Positions 41,001 to 49,306 are shown, counted from the stretch's first letter. The stretch: DNA of 64,000 bases from Azospirillum doebereinerae (GCF_003989665.1 NZ_RZIJ01000001.1:62001-126000); one strand, 5' to 3'. Notes: generated from the letters alone by a model not told the origin. A program made the numbers and translations.

Positions 41001-42137
41001 TCAGACTGTCCGGACGTGGCGAGCGGCGAGCGGCACGACCCCGATCAGGGCGGCCAGCAGCCAGAACGCGCCGTACAACCCCACCCCTTGCGCGACGAAG
41101 CCCATGATCGCGGGGCCCACCAGGATACCGGCGTAGCCGACGGTCGTCATGGCGGCGACCGCCAGCGACGCCGGCATCGCCGTCTGCCGCCCGGTCGCGC
41201 TGAACAGCACCGGAACGATGTTCGACGCGCCGAGGCCGATCAGCAGAAACCCGCCGATCGCCGGCACGGCCGAGGGCGACAGCAACAGAACGGCGAAGCC
41301 GGCGATCGTCACCGCCCCGCCGCCGGCCAACACCTGCGGCCCGCCGAACCGGGACACGACCCGGTCCCCGAGCAGCCGGCCCACGGTCATCGCGACCGAA
41401 AAGACCATGTAGCCGATCCCGCCGCCACCAGCGCCGACCAGCCCCCGCTCGGTCAGCAGCAGCGCGCTCCAGTCAAGGATCGCGCCCTCGGCCAGGAAGA
41501 CCAGGGCGGCGAGCGAGGCCAGGAGCAGGACGATCCCGCGCGGCCGGGCGAAGCCGCCGCCCGCCGAATCCGGCTTGGCCGCCAGCAGGCGCGGCCCCGC
41601 CACCGCCAGCAGGGCGAACCCCAGCAGCGCGGCGGCGACCGTCGCCGGAAAGGGCGCCAGCCCCGCCGACAGCAGCAGCGTCATGCCGCCCGCCCCGGCG
41701 AAACCGCCGACGCTGAACAGGCCGTGAAAACCGGACATCAGGGGCGTGCCCGACTCGCGCTCCACCGCCACCGCGTGGATGTTCATCGCCACGTCGATCA
41801 TGCCCAGCGACGCGCCGAACAGCAGGAGCGCCGCCGCCAGTCCGGGCGCGCTGGAGGCGAGCGTCAGCAACGGCAGCGCGACGCACAGCCCCACCCCGCC
41901 GAGCAGGATCATCGGCCGGCAGCCCAGACGGCCGGTCAGGGCGCCGGTCACCGGCATCGCCGCCAGCGAACCGACGCCGAGGCAGAGCAACAGGACGCCG
42001 AGCTGCGCGTCCTCCACCCCGAGCCGCGCCTTCGCAAAGGGGACCAGCGGCGCCCAGCACGCCATGCCGAAGCCCGCGACCAGAAAGGACAGACGCGTCG
42101 CGAGCCGTGTGGCCGGACGATTGGCGGAGCCAGTCAT
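41001..42137 (-). CDS. MFS transporter, YbjJ-like
   Basis: A 378 aa major-facilitator protein with about 12 hydrophobic segments and the loop GRLGCRPMILLGG after the second helix. It resembles the small YbjJ/FucP-like branch of unknown substrate. The ATG at 42137 has GGAAGG at good spacing, so the upstream TTG at 42152 is rejected. It is the last gene on the - strand after the YcaO cluster, separated from the rhodanese-ThiF gene by 161 nt, and could export its product, but co-transcription is not proven. Confidence 0.86.
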   Translation of the reverse strand: MTGSANRPATRLATRLSFLVAGFGMACWAPLVPFAKARLGVEDAQLGVLLLCLGVGSLAAMPVTGALTGRLGCRPMILLGGVGLCVALPLLTLASSAPGLAAALLLFGASLGMIDVAMNIHAVAVERESGTPLMSGFHGLFSVGGFAGAGGMTLLLSAGLAPFPATVAAALLGFALLAVAGPRLLAAKPDSAGGGFARPRGIVLLLASLAALVFLAEGAILDWSALLLTERGLVGAGGGGIGYMVFSVAMTVGRLLGDRVVSRFGGPQVLAGGGAVTIAGFAVLLLSPSAVPAIGGFLLIGLGASNIVPVLFSATGRQTAMPASLAVAAMTTVGYAGILVGPAIMGFVAQGVGLYGAFWLLAALIGVVPLAARHVRTV

Positions 42138-42298
42138 GGTCGAACCTTCCAAGGAGGGACAGCCGCGCCGGAAGCCACGCGGAAAGCCGGGGTCGAATTG
42201 CCAACCGTTCTGTCGGCCGAAAACCGCCGGTGGAAGGTCCTGTTTAGACCATGAGCAAAATTCAGGTCAAGGTGGTGGCCGGATCGCCCCCGATACGG

Positions 42299-43456
42299 CT
42301 ACGCCCCGCACACCGCCGCGATGTCGGACAGCGTCACCGTCCCGCCCGGCCCGCAGGACGGGCAGTCCGGGTCGGCCGGGACCGCGATCTCGGTGAACTC
42401 GCCGCGCAGGCCGTCGTAGAGCAGCAGCCGCCCGGCCAGCGGTTCACCCAAGCCCAGCAGAAGCTTGACGGTCTCCGCCGCCATGATCGTGCCGATCACG
42501 CCGGGCAGCACGCCCAGCACGCCGGCCTCGGCGCAGGACGGCGCAAACTCCGACGGGGGCGGCTCCGGGAACAGGCAGCGGTAGCAGGGACGCTCGCCGG
42601 GCGCGCCGCCGCCGAACACCGCCACCTGCCCCTCGAAGCGGAAGATCGCGCCGTAGACGTTCGGCACGCCCAGCCGCTGGCAGGCGTCGTTCACCAGATA
42701 GCGCGTCGGCAGATTGTCGGACCCGTCCACCACCACGTCGTGGCCGCCCAGCAGCTCCAGCACGTTGGTGGAGTCCAGGCGGGTGTCGTGGGCCACCACC
42801 TCGATGGTCGGGTTGAGGTCGAGCAGGGCCGTCCGCCCGCTCTCCACCTTGCGCTGGCCGAGCCGGCTTTCGGCGTGGAGGATCTGGCGCTGCAAATTGC
42901 TGCGCTCGACCCGGTCGTCGTCGATCAGGGTCAGGCGGCCGACCCCGGCGGCGGCGAGGTACAGCGCGATGGGCGAGCCCAGCCCGCCCGCCCCGATCAG
43001 GGCGACGCGGGAGCGTAGCAGCCTGTGCTGCCCGGCCTCCCCCACCTCCGGCATGGTCAGGTGGCGGCGGTAGCGCTCGCGCTGGGCGGCGTCGAGCGTC
43101 GGCGGCACCTCCACCGGCAGCCCCGCCGCCTTCCAGGCCGAAAAGCCCCCGGCGACCGAGCGCACGTCGGCGTAGCCGAGCCGCGCCAGATCCTCCGCCG
43201 CGAACAGCGACCGCGTGCCGCCGGCGCACAGCAGCAGGATCGTCCGCGCCGGGTCGGGCGCCTTGTCCTCGATGCGCAGTTCCAGGAAGCCGCGCGGCAG
43301 GCGCAGTGCCCCGGCCGGGCTGCCGGGCGCGGTCTCCTCGTCCTCGCGGACATCGACCAGCAGGGCGCCGCCCTGTTGCAGGTCCAGGGCCTCGGCGGCG
43401 GCGACCTCCGGGATGCGGGCGCGCAGCTCGGCGAGGCGGCGGTCCTTCAGACTCAT
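42299..43456 (-). CDS. rhodanese-ThiF/MoeB fusion: sulfur-carrier adenylyltransferase/sulfurtransferase
   Basis: A 385 aa protein. The N-terminal rhodanese domain (about 10-112) has the persulfide Cys77 in CAGGTR. The C-terminal ThiF/MoeB domain has the ATP loop GAGGLGSP (155-162), SNLQRQ, Asp224/Asp227 (VVVDGSDN), Cys278 in the crossover loop and zinc ligands CYRC (261/264) and CPSC (355/358). It should adenylate the C-terminal Gly of a ubiquitin-like carrier and convert it to a thiocarboxylate, as MoeZ does for CysO/MoaD. MoeZ-type proteins usually have the domains in reverse order. It follows the carrier gene by 11 nt with a GAGGAG site. Confidence 0.9.
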   Translation of the reverse strand: MSLKDRRLAELRARIPEVAAAEALDLQQGGALLVDVREDEETAPGSPAGALRLPRGFLELRIEDKAPDPARTILLLCAGGTRSLFAAEDLARLGYADVRSVAGGFSAWKAAGLPVEVPPTLDAAQRERYRRHLTMPEVGEAGQHRLLRSRVALIGAGGLGSPIALYLAAAGVGRLTLIDDDRVERSNLQRQILHAESRLGQRKVESGRTALLDLNPTIEVVAHDTRLDSTNVLELLGGHDVVVDGSDNLPTRYLVNDACQRLGVPNVYGAIFRFEGQVAVFGGGAPGERPCYRCLFPEPPPSEFAPSCAEAGVLGVLPGVIGTIMAAETVKLLLGLGEPLAGRLLLYDGLRGEFTEIAVPADPDCPSCGPGGTVTLSDIAAVCGA

Positions 43457-43467
43457 GGCCGCTCTCC

Positions 43468-43764
43468 TCAGCCGCCGGCCAGGGCGACCATGACGGTCAG
43501 GGTGGCGCCGGCCGGCAGCGCCGCGTCCAGCCCGCCCAGCCGCCGCACGTCGTCGCGGCCGAGATAGACGTTCACGAAACGGCGCAGCTCGCCTTCCGCC
43601 GTGAACAGCCGGTCGCGGAAGGACTCCTGCCCGGCCGTCAGCGCGGCCAGCGCCTCGCGCACCGTGGCGCCCGGCACCGTCACTTGGTCCCGCCCGCCGA
43701 CGAAGCCGCGCAGCGGGGTCGGAACGCGGATGACCGCTTCAGCGGTGGTGGTCGTCTCGCTCAT
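43468..43764 (-). CDS. CysO/MoaD-like ubiquitin-fold sulfur carrier
   Basis: A 98 aa beta-grasp protein ending in Gly-Gly (97-98), the form needed for C-terminal adenylation and thiocarboxylation. Segments VRVPTPLR-type (VIRVPTPLRGF), LRRFVNVYLGRDDVR and ALPAGATLTVMVALAGG match the CysO/ThiS group. Its start overlaps the TfuA gene stop by 4 nt. With the adjacent rhodanese-ThiF protein it makes a complete sulfur-delivery pair. No cysM or mec gene is adjacent, so a cysteine-synthesis role is less likely than a role with YcaO/TfuA, though a molybdopterin or thiamine role cannot be excluded. Confidence 0.86.
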   Translation of the reverse strand: MSETTTTAEAVIRVPTPLRGFVGGRDQVTVPGATVREALAALTAGQESFRDRLFTAEGELRRFVNVYLGRDDVRRLGGLDAALPAGATLTVMVALAGG

Positions 43765-45143
43765 GCCGGCGTCTCCTCCTCGCGCAGCGCCGTCCCGGCC
43801 TCCTCGGCCAGTTGGCGGAACAGGTCGCGCACCTGCTTGGCGCGCATCAGGTCGATGCGCAGATCATGCACGTCCTTGAAGCCGGCTTCAAACGACCACG
43901 CGTCGGGCGCGGCGTCCATCCGGCAGTCGGTGTGGGCGAGGTGGTCGGCGATCAGCTCCTCCAGCGTGTCCTTGGGCTGGAGGCCGGCGTCGCCGAAATG
44001 CAGCGCCATCACCCGCTCGATCAGCGCCGCCTCCCCGGCGGTCTTCTCGTAGAGGCCGCGCAGGCGCAACTCGTTCAGCACCGGCTTGGTGGTGCGGGCC
44101 AGGAAACGGCGCGGGATCAGCCAATGCCGCATCGCCCGCTCGATGGCCAGTTCGGTCGCCAGCGTGGTGAACTCGGCGTCGGTCAGGTCGTTGCGCCGGC
44201 ACCACGCGGCCAGCGCCGGGGCGTCGGGCAGGCCACGCGCGGCGCAGAAGCGGCGGATCTCGGCGGCGACCGCCTCCTGGTCCACGGTGACTCCGACCGT
44301 GTCGGCGAGCTGCACGGTCAGCAGCCGGCCCAACGCGGCGGCGTTGATCTCCGCGAAGTCGGGCCGGTGCAGCGCCGCGTGGGTCGCCACCTCCGACAGC
44401 GGCACCTCGTGCCCGCCATGGGCGACGCGGCGGTCACGCTCGTACAGCACGTCGAAGTAATGCGAGGCGTTGAAGCCGAAGGGCGCCGGGCGAGGCGGTG
44501 TGATCAGGCTGCGCAGGTGAATCAGCAGCGCCTCGGCGTCGAGCCGCTTCTGGTCGACCGAGCCGGTCGCCAGGAAGGCGTCCAGCGTCGCCGACTCGGC
44601 GTCGGTCAGCTTGGCCTCGGCCCAGACGCGGTCGCGGGTGCGCTCGGTGAAGTACTGGCGCTTGGCGGCGGCGACCAGCCGGTCGTGCAGTTCCGCGTCG
44701 ATCGCCCCGGCGGCCCGCGCGGCGGCAAGGCTGGCGCGCAGGTTGACCAGCGGCTCCGACAGCGGAAAATAGCCGTCCTCCGGCCCGGCGTGGGCCAGCG
44801 CCACCTCGTCGTCGCCGGTCAGCCGGCCGTCAATGTACTGCCGCGCCACCTCGCCCACCGGCACCATCCCGAAGGGGTGGCATTCGGCGGCGCGCAGCGC
44901 GCCCATGCTGGAGGAGCCGTATACCGCGACGCCGCTGTGCAGGGCGAACAGGATCTCCTTGTGCCAGACCGACAGCGACTGGCCGAACACCCCGTCGATC
45001 AGCGCGATCACGTCCGGCCGGTGGATGGTCAGGGCGCTGAGGATGTCGGCCTGGGCGGCGGGCGGCAGATAGACCGCGTCCGGAAGCAACGCCCGCGCGT
45101 CCGCCACCGGCATGGTCGGGCCGAGAAAGACGCAGATCTTCAT
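43761..45143 (-). CDS. TfuA-domain protein, YcaO partner
   Basis: A 460 aa protein whose N-terminal ~165 residues match the TfuA core: MKICVFLGPTM, IDGVFGQSLSVWHKEIL and VAVYGSSSMGALRAAEC are its signatures. The C-terminal ~290 residues form a helical region not seen in short archaeal TfuA proteins. TfuA works with YcaO in backbone thioamidation (methyl-coenzyme M reductase glycine and some RiPPs). It overlaps the YcaO gene by 4 nt, indicating translational coupling. Confidence 0.9.
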   Translation of the reverse strand: MKICVFLGPTMPVADARALLPDAVYLPPAAQADILSALTIHRPDVIALIDGVFGQSLSVWHKEILFALHSGVAVYGSSSMGALRAAECHPFGMVPVGEVARQYIDGRLTGDDEVALAHAGPEDGYFPLSEPLVNLRASLAAARAAGAIDAELHDRLVAAAKRQYFTERTRDRVWAEAKLTDAESATLDAFLATGSVDQKRLDAEALLIHLRSLITPPRPAPFGFNASHYFDVLYERDRRVAHGGHEVPLSEVATHAALHRPDFAEINAAALGRLLTVQLADTVGVTVDQEAVAAEIRRFCAARGLPDAPALAAWCRRNDLTDAEFTTLATELAIERAMRHWLIPRRFLARTTKPVLNELRLRGLYEKTAGEAALIERVMALHFGDAGLQPKDTLEELIADHLAHTDCRMDAAPDAWSFEAGFKDVHDLRIDLMRAKQVRDLFRQLAEEAGTALREEETPA

Positions 45144-46441
45144 GCCACCACCCCTGTGTGGGCCGCCATCTGGGCCTTCAGAGCGCCCGCGAAGGCCAGC
45201 GGGCGGGCGCCCGGCGCGTAGAAGTCGAAGTTGTAGCCTTCCAGCCCCGGCACCACCACGCGCACCACCGGGATGTCCATCTCCGGCTGCGTCAGGTCGA
45301 AGACCAGGGCCTGTTCGATGCCCGCCCGGCGCAGGACGTTCAGCAGCAGCGCGATGTCGCCCTCGAAGGTCGGGGTCGCCAGATTGGCGAAGCGGCGCCC
45401 GTCCACCGTCGCCGGCTGGCTTTCCAGCGCCGCGATCTCGGCGGTGCCGTCGGCGTTCTGGTTGCGGATCAGGTCGCGCCGGAAGAAGTCGTCGCGCGAC
45501 CCGGCGATCAGCACGAGGCGCGACTGCACCGCCTCGGTCAGGGCGCGCGACATGGCGACCGCCGGCTCCAGATGGGTGCCGTAGCCACGGTGCATGCCGG
45601 TCTTCCGCACGTCACGGTCGTAGACCATCGCCATGTAGGTCGGCACCCCCATGTCGGAGGTCACGTCGAACAGCAGCGGGCGGATGCCGGCCTCGTCGAA
45701 GCGGCGCAGCAGATCCTGGATCACCGGGCTGTCGATGGTCTCGAGAGCGACGCGCGGGGTGGGCCAGCGCAACGCCTCGGCGGCGTAGCGCCAGCAGGCG
45801 ACCGAATCGCGCTCGATCACCTCGTAGAGCCCGGCGGCGACCGCCTCCAGGATGTGGTTGCCGCTGGCCAAGCCGTTGGTGCCCATGGCGTAGAAGCTGC
45901 GCAGCCCCGGCCGCGCCACCGGGTTGCCGAGCAGCGCCACCGAGGTCCAGGGCGCGGCGACCGGCCGGTCGGTCATCAGATCCCAGCCCCAGGCCCAGAA
46001 CTCCGGACGGTCGGGGCGGAAGGAGCCGTTCTTGGTGCCCGGCAGGCGGTCCACCGGGATGCGGGCGTCGGCGGGAAGCTCGTTCCAGCTCGCCTCGGTG
46101 TAGGGCAGCCGGATCGCCTCGGCGTGATGGAACTCGATGGCCTCCATCGCCGCCGAAACGGTGGCGGCGGCAAGGCTGAATCCCTTGCCGGCGCTTCCCG
46201 ACAGGGTCGGGCTGTTGGGCCGGTGGCCGAGCACCGTGTGGATGCCCAGCCGGTCCAGCCCGGTCACGTCGGCCAGCCGCGTGATGCCGCAGCGGCCGAG
46301 ATGCGGAGTGATGCGCGCCAGCGTTTCCTCGGGCGTCGCGGTGCGGTGCGTGCCGATGAAGAAACGCTTGGCGGCGCGGTGGACCGCATCGCCGAGCCGG
46401 ATCCCCGGCTCGGCGTGCGACGACGATGCGCTGTCGCTCAT
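45140..46441 (-). CDS. YcaO-domain peptide-modifying enzyme
   Basis: A 433 aa YcaO protein that activates peptide-backbone amides with ATP. Family ATP/Mg motifs are present: E100 and E103 (MEAIEFHH), E207, E210 and R211 (YEVIERDS) and E283-x-x-Q (EAVQSR). It lacks the C-terminal PxPxP of azoline-forming cyclodehydratases and ends AAHTGVVA. Together with TfuA this points to thioamide formation rather than heterocycle formation. It starts 31 nt after the precursor-like gene with no clear ribosome site, unlike that gene. Confidence 0.9.
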   Translation of the reverse strand: MSDSASSSHAEPGIRLGDAVHRAAKRFFIGTHRTATPEETLARITPHLGRCGITRLADVTGLDRLGIHTVLGHRPNSPTLSGSAGKGFSLAAATVSAAMEAIEFHHAEAIRLPYTEASWNELPADARIPVDRLPGTKNGSFRPDRPEFWAWGWDLMTDRPVAAPWTSVALLGNPVARPGLRSFYAMGTNGLASGNHILEAVAAGLYEVIERDSVACWRYAAEALRWPTPRVALETIDSPVIQDLLRRFDEAGIRPLLFDVTSDMGVPTYMAMVYDRDVRKTGMHRGYGTHLEPAVAMSRALTEAVQSRLVLIAGSRDDFFRRDLIRNQNADGTAEIAALESQPATVDGRRFANLATPTFEGDIALLLNVLRRAGIEQALVFDLTQPEMDIPVVRVVVPGLEGYNFDFYAPGARPLAFAGALKAQMAAHTGVVA

Positions 46442-46472
46442 GGATGGATCAGAGTGTCCGGTTCCAGCCTGT

Positions 46473-47078
46473 TCACGAGTCCGACTTGGTGGAGTCCGCC
46501 GCCGGGGTGGCGGAGGCCGGGTTGGACGCCGCCGGCATCGCGGCGGCGGGCATCGCGGCAGCTGGGTTCGCCGTCGCGGGCATCGCAGCCGCTGGCATCG
46601 CGGCAGCCGGGTTCGCCGTCGCCGGCATCGCAGCCGCTGGCATCGCCGCAGCCGGGTTCGCCGTCGCAGGCATCGCAGCCGCTGGCATCGCCGCAGCCGG
46701 GTTCGCCGTCGCAGGCATCGCAGCCGCTGGCATCGCCGCAGCCGGGTTCGCCGTCGCCGGCATCGCAGCCGCTGGCATCGCCGCAGCCGGGTTCGCCGTC
46801 GCCGGCATCGCAGCCGCTGGCGTGGCGACGGCGGCGACCGAGGCGGCCGTGGCGATGGACTCGACGGTCACCGACGCGTCGATGCCGCCCTTCTGGCCGG
46901 ACAGGCTGCCGAACGCCTCGGCGGCGGCCCCGCGCACCTCGTCGGCGGACACGCCGCCGAACCCGTTCTGTTCAAGCAACGCCTGCTTTCCGGCGGCGTC
47001 CAAAGCGTTGAGCTGGTCACGGAAATCGCCGTCGGTGGCGAGACGCTTGATGAGGTCGAGTGCGCGTTCGTTGGCCAT
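46473..47078 (-). CDS. putative RiPP precursor: Nif11-like leader with Pro/Ala/Met repeat core
   Basis: A 201 aa protein in two parts. Residues 1-65 look like a Nif11-type leader (ALDLIKRLATDGDFRDQL, then LLEQNGFGGVSADEVR) and end in Gly-Gly at 64-65, a possible cleavage point. Residues 86-195 are 22 pentads of the pattern x-P-A-x-A, arranged as six identical 15-residue units MPATANPAAAMPAAA (91-180) plus a degenerate seventh. The core has no Cys and almost no Ser; the only regular hydroxyl residue is one Thr per unit. A strong GGGAGG lies 4 nt before the ATG. It is the first gene of the YcaO-TfuA operon, so it is the likely substrate. Confidence 0.83.
   Translation of the reverse strand: MANERALDLIKRLATDGDFRDQLNALDAAGKQALLEQNGFGGVSADEVRGAAAEAFGSLSGQKGGIDASVTVESIATAASVAAVATPAAAMPATANPAAAMPAAAMPATANPAAAMPAAAMPATANPAAAMPAAAMPATANPAAAMPAAAMPATANPAAAMPAAAMPATANPAAAMPAAAMPAASNPASATPAADSTKSDS
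46539..46808 (-). repeat. 45-bp tandem repeat array within the precursor gene
   Basis: Six 45-bp units (270 bp) with near-identical DNA, differing at only a few third-codon positions, encoding MPATANPAAAMPAAA. Each unit itself is built from three 15-bp pieces (GCATCGCCGCAGCCG-like). The high DNA identity indicates recent expansion or ongoing homogenisation. Confidence 0.9.
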
Positions 47079-47538
47079 GATGCCTCCCTAAGCCAGGCGT
47101 GCCGGATGGATTGCCGCAATCGGATGGAATGGCTAAACCACTAGCATAGGCACTCTGGGGGAATACCACCGAAAATGCGTGATACCCGCGATCGCCCCTC
47201 GAAACACACGCTGGTGTGCGTGCGGCTGCCGCTTCCCCCAAACCCTGCCCGGCGGCACGGTCACCGCAATCCGGCGCCGCGCGACCGGCGAGCCACGACT
47301 CGGAGCGTATGTCGACTTCACCGATGGGCTATGACGGTCCTATGAACAATTCCCGCCGCATAAGCCCCGTCCGGGCAAATCGACATCCGTCCGATGCCAA
47401 GCAGACCAGCCTTCATCGTCCGATATTCTCTTTTGAGGCGCATTCCCCTGCTGCTAGATTGCCGGTGCCCAGGGAATGACGGGGGCTGCGGTTCTTCGTC
47501 TTTCCCGGCACCGACGACAGCAGGATTGAGGAATGATG
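47079..47538. other. divergent promoter region of the precursor gene and a secreted-protein gene
   Basis: A 460-bp gap with no convincing ORF. It should hold the promoter for the RiPP-like operon (- strand) and for the + strand gene at 47539. The - strand side has TATGCT about 60 bp before the precursor start, but no well-spaced -35 box. The part from 47330 to 47460 is less GC-rich. Confidence 0.5.
47083..47088 (-). promoter_or_regulatory. strong ribosome-binding site of the precursor gene
   Basis: GGGAGG, 4 nt from the ATG. It fixes the start of the repeat protein and contrasts with the weak site of the following YcaO gene, consistent with making much more substrate than enzyme. Confidence 0.75.
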
Positions 47539-47928
47539 ATGGCTCGTTTTCGCATCGCATCGCTGGCCTTGACCGCCGCTCTTGCCGGCGGATGGTTGGC
47601 GCTGGGTTCCCCGGCGGCGGCGCAGAGCGCGAAGCCCAGCGACGCCGCCCTGCCGGCCGGCACGCTGACCGTCCGCACCGCCTCCACCGCGCCGGGCACT
47701 CTGGGCGTCTACGTCCGCAACGGGTTCCCCTTCGACGTGGTGCTGACGCGGGTGGACGCCACCGACTGCGTCAACATCGTGGCGACCGACTGCGGCCCGA
47801 TCGGCCAGAACGTCCGGGTCGCCACCGGCACCGAGACGCTGGTCCGCACGGTGCGTCAGGCCGACGCCACCCGCACCTTCGGCGTGACGCCGACCTACAG
47901 CTGGCAGCCCGCCGTCGCCGCGAAGTAA
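47539..47928 (+). CDS. small secreted protein of unknown function
   Basis: A 129 aa precursor with a clear Sec signal peptide: basic MARFR, hydrophobic core to about residue 20 and a cleavage site near SPAAAQS. The mature part is rich in Thr, Val and Ala and has two Cys (in DATDCVN and ATDCGPIG) seven residues apart, possibly a disulfide. Three ATGs in a row are in frame (47533, 47536, 47539); the last has the best distance from GAGGA. I do not recognise the family. Confidence 0.78.
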   Translation: MARFRIASLALTAALAGGWLALGSPAAAQSAKPSDAALPAGTLTVRTASTAPGTLGVYVRNGFPFDVVLTRVDATDCVNIVATDCGPIGQNVRVATGTETLVRTVRQADATRTFGVTPTYSWQPAVAAK

Positions 47929-48072
47929 CGCGAGCGGCTTGGCCGGCTCTCTCCGGTCCCGGCATTGCGGCCTTGACATCGCGCCGGACGCGGGCTGAAT
48001 GCCTGAACGGCGGCGCCGCGCCTTGAAAACATCGGGCGCGGCGCCGGCCCACCCACCCAGGCGGCCGGCGCG

Positions 48073-48351
48073 ATGCTCTCCTTTTCCAAGCTTCTTCTTC
48101 TGGCGCTGGTGATCGGCGCCGTATGGTTCGGCTGGCGCTGGGTCACCCGCGTCAACGCCATCGGCCGCGACCGCGCCGCCGCCAAGCGCCGCGACTCCGC
48201 CGCCGCCGGCCCGGCCCGGCGCAGCGCCGCGCCGCCTCCGAGCCCGGCCGGCGACGCCGAGGACATGGAGAAATGCCCGGAATGCGGCGCCTACGTCGCC
48301 CCCTACTCGGCGGTGTCCTGCGGCCGTCCGGCCTGCCCCTACGGTCGCTGA
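48073..48351 (+). CDS. small membrane-anchored zinc-ribbon-like protein
   Basis: A 92 aa protein with one N-terminal membrane helix (about 5-21, LLLLALVIGAVWFGW), a basic Arg/Ala-rich stretch and a C-terminal Cys cluster (CPECGAYV ... C ... CPYGR) that looks like a small zinc ribbon. The layout resembles the PP0621-type small proteins found near many metabolic genes. Its role is unknown. It lies 69 nt before glyQ. Confidence 0.75.
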   Translation: MLSFSKLLLLALVIGAVWFGWRWVTRVNAIGRDRAAAKRRDSAAAGPARRSAAPPPSPAGDAEDMEKCPECGAYVAPYSAVSCGRPACPYGR

Positions 48352-48420
48352 CGGCTTGATTCCACAGGCACGCCCGCCTATCGTGCGGCGCGTTTCAACC
48401 TTTTTGCTTGTGGACCGTCC

Positions 48421-49302
48421 ATGGCCTCCCAAAGCGGGACCTCCGCCGACAGCCGCGGGCTGTCGTTCCAGTCCCTGATCCTCAAGCTCCACCAGTTCTG
48501 GTCGGAGCAGGGCTGCGTCATCCTCCAGCCCTACGACATGGAGGTGGGGGCCGGCACCTTCCACCCGGCGACGACGCTGCGCGCGCTCGGTCCCGACGCC
48601 TGGAAGGCCGCCTACGTGCAGCCGTCCCGCCGGCCCAAGGACGGCCGCTACGGCGAGAACCCGAACCGGCTCCAGCACTATTACCAGTACCAGGTCATCA
48701 TGAAGCCCTCGCCGGCCGATCCGCAGGCGCTTTACCTGGACAGCCTGCGGGCCATCGGCATCGACCCGTCGCTGCACGACATCCGCTTCGTCGAGGACGA
48801 CTGGGAAAGCCCGACGCTGGGCGCCTGGGGGCTGGGCTGGGAAGTCTGGTGCGACGGCATGGAGGTCACGCAGTACACCTACTTCCAGCAGGTCGGCGGC
48901 ATTGAGTGCGACCCGGTCGCGGTCGAGCTGACCTACGGGCTGGAACGTCTGGCGATGTATGTCCAGGGCGTGGAGAACGTCTACGACCTCGACTTCAACG
49001 GCCACGGCGTGAAGTACGGCGACGTGTTCAAGCGGGCCGAGGTCGAATACTCGAAGCACAATTTCGAGTTCGCCAACACCGACATGCTGCTCCAGCATTT
49101 CAAGGACGCCGAGGGCGAATGCCAGGCGCTGGTCGCCGAGGGGCTGGCCCTGCCCGCCTACGACCAGTGCATCAAGGCGTCGCATCTGTTCAACCTGCTG
49201 GACGCGCGCGGCGTCATCAGCGTCGTCGAGCGCGCCGCCTACATCGGCCGCGTCCGCGCGCTGGCGAAGGCCTGCTGCGAAGCCTGGACGGGGGCCAAGT
49301 AA
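48421..49302 (+). CDS. glyQ: glycyl-tRNA synthetase alpha subunit
   Basis: Catalytic subunit of the tetrameric glycyl-tRNA synthetase. The 293 aa protein shows the class II motifs: [17 protein letters not shown] near the start, [18 protein letters not shown] (motif 2), and [20 protein letters not shown] (motif 3). It ends 4 nt before glyS, forming the usual alpha-beta operon. Confidence 0.97.
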   Translation: MASQSGTSADSRGLSFQSLILKLHQFWSEQGCVILQPYDMEVGAGTFHPATTLRALGPDAWKAAYVQPSRRPKDGRYGENPNRLQHYYQYQVIMKPSPADPQALYLDSLRAIGIDPSLHDIRFVEDDWESPTLGAWGLGWEVWCDGMEVTQYTYFQQVGGIECDPVAVELTYGLERLAMYVQGVENVYDLDFNGHGVKYGDVFKRAEVEYSKHNFEFANTDMLLQHFKDAEGECQALVAEGLALPAYDQCIKASHLFNLLDARGVISVVERAAYIGRVRALAKACCEAWTGAK

Positions 49303-49306
49303 GACC

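Noticed and set aside
42137..42152. Upstream TTG start of the MFS gene
   Set aside because: It overlaps the GGAAGG site that serves the ATG at 42137.
46539..46808. Tandem direct repeats as a CRISPR array
   Set aside because: Units are contiguous with no spacers and encode an in-frame peptide repeat; no cas genes.
46426..47091. 221-residue + strand frame with AAGFAVAGIAAAG repeats
   Set aside because: It is the antisense of the precursor repeat; the - strand frame has the strong ribosome site, leader and operon context.
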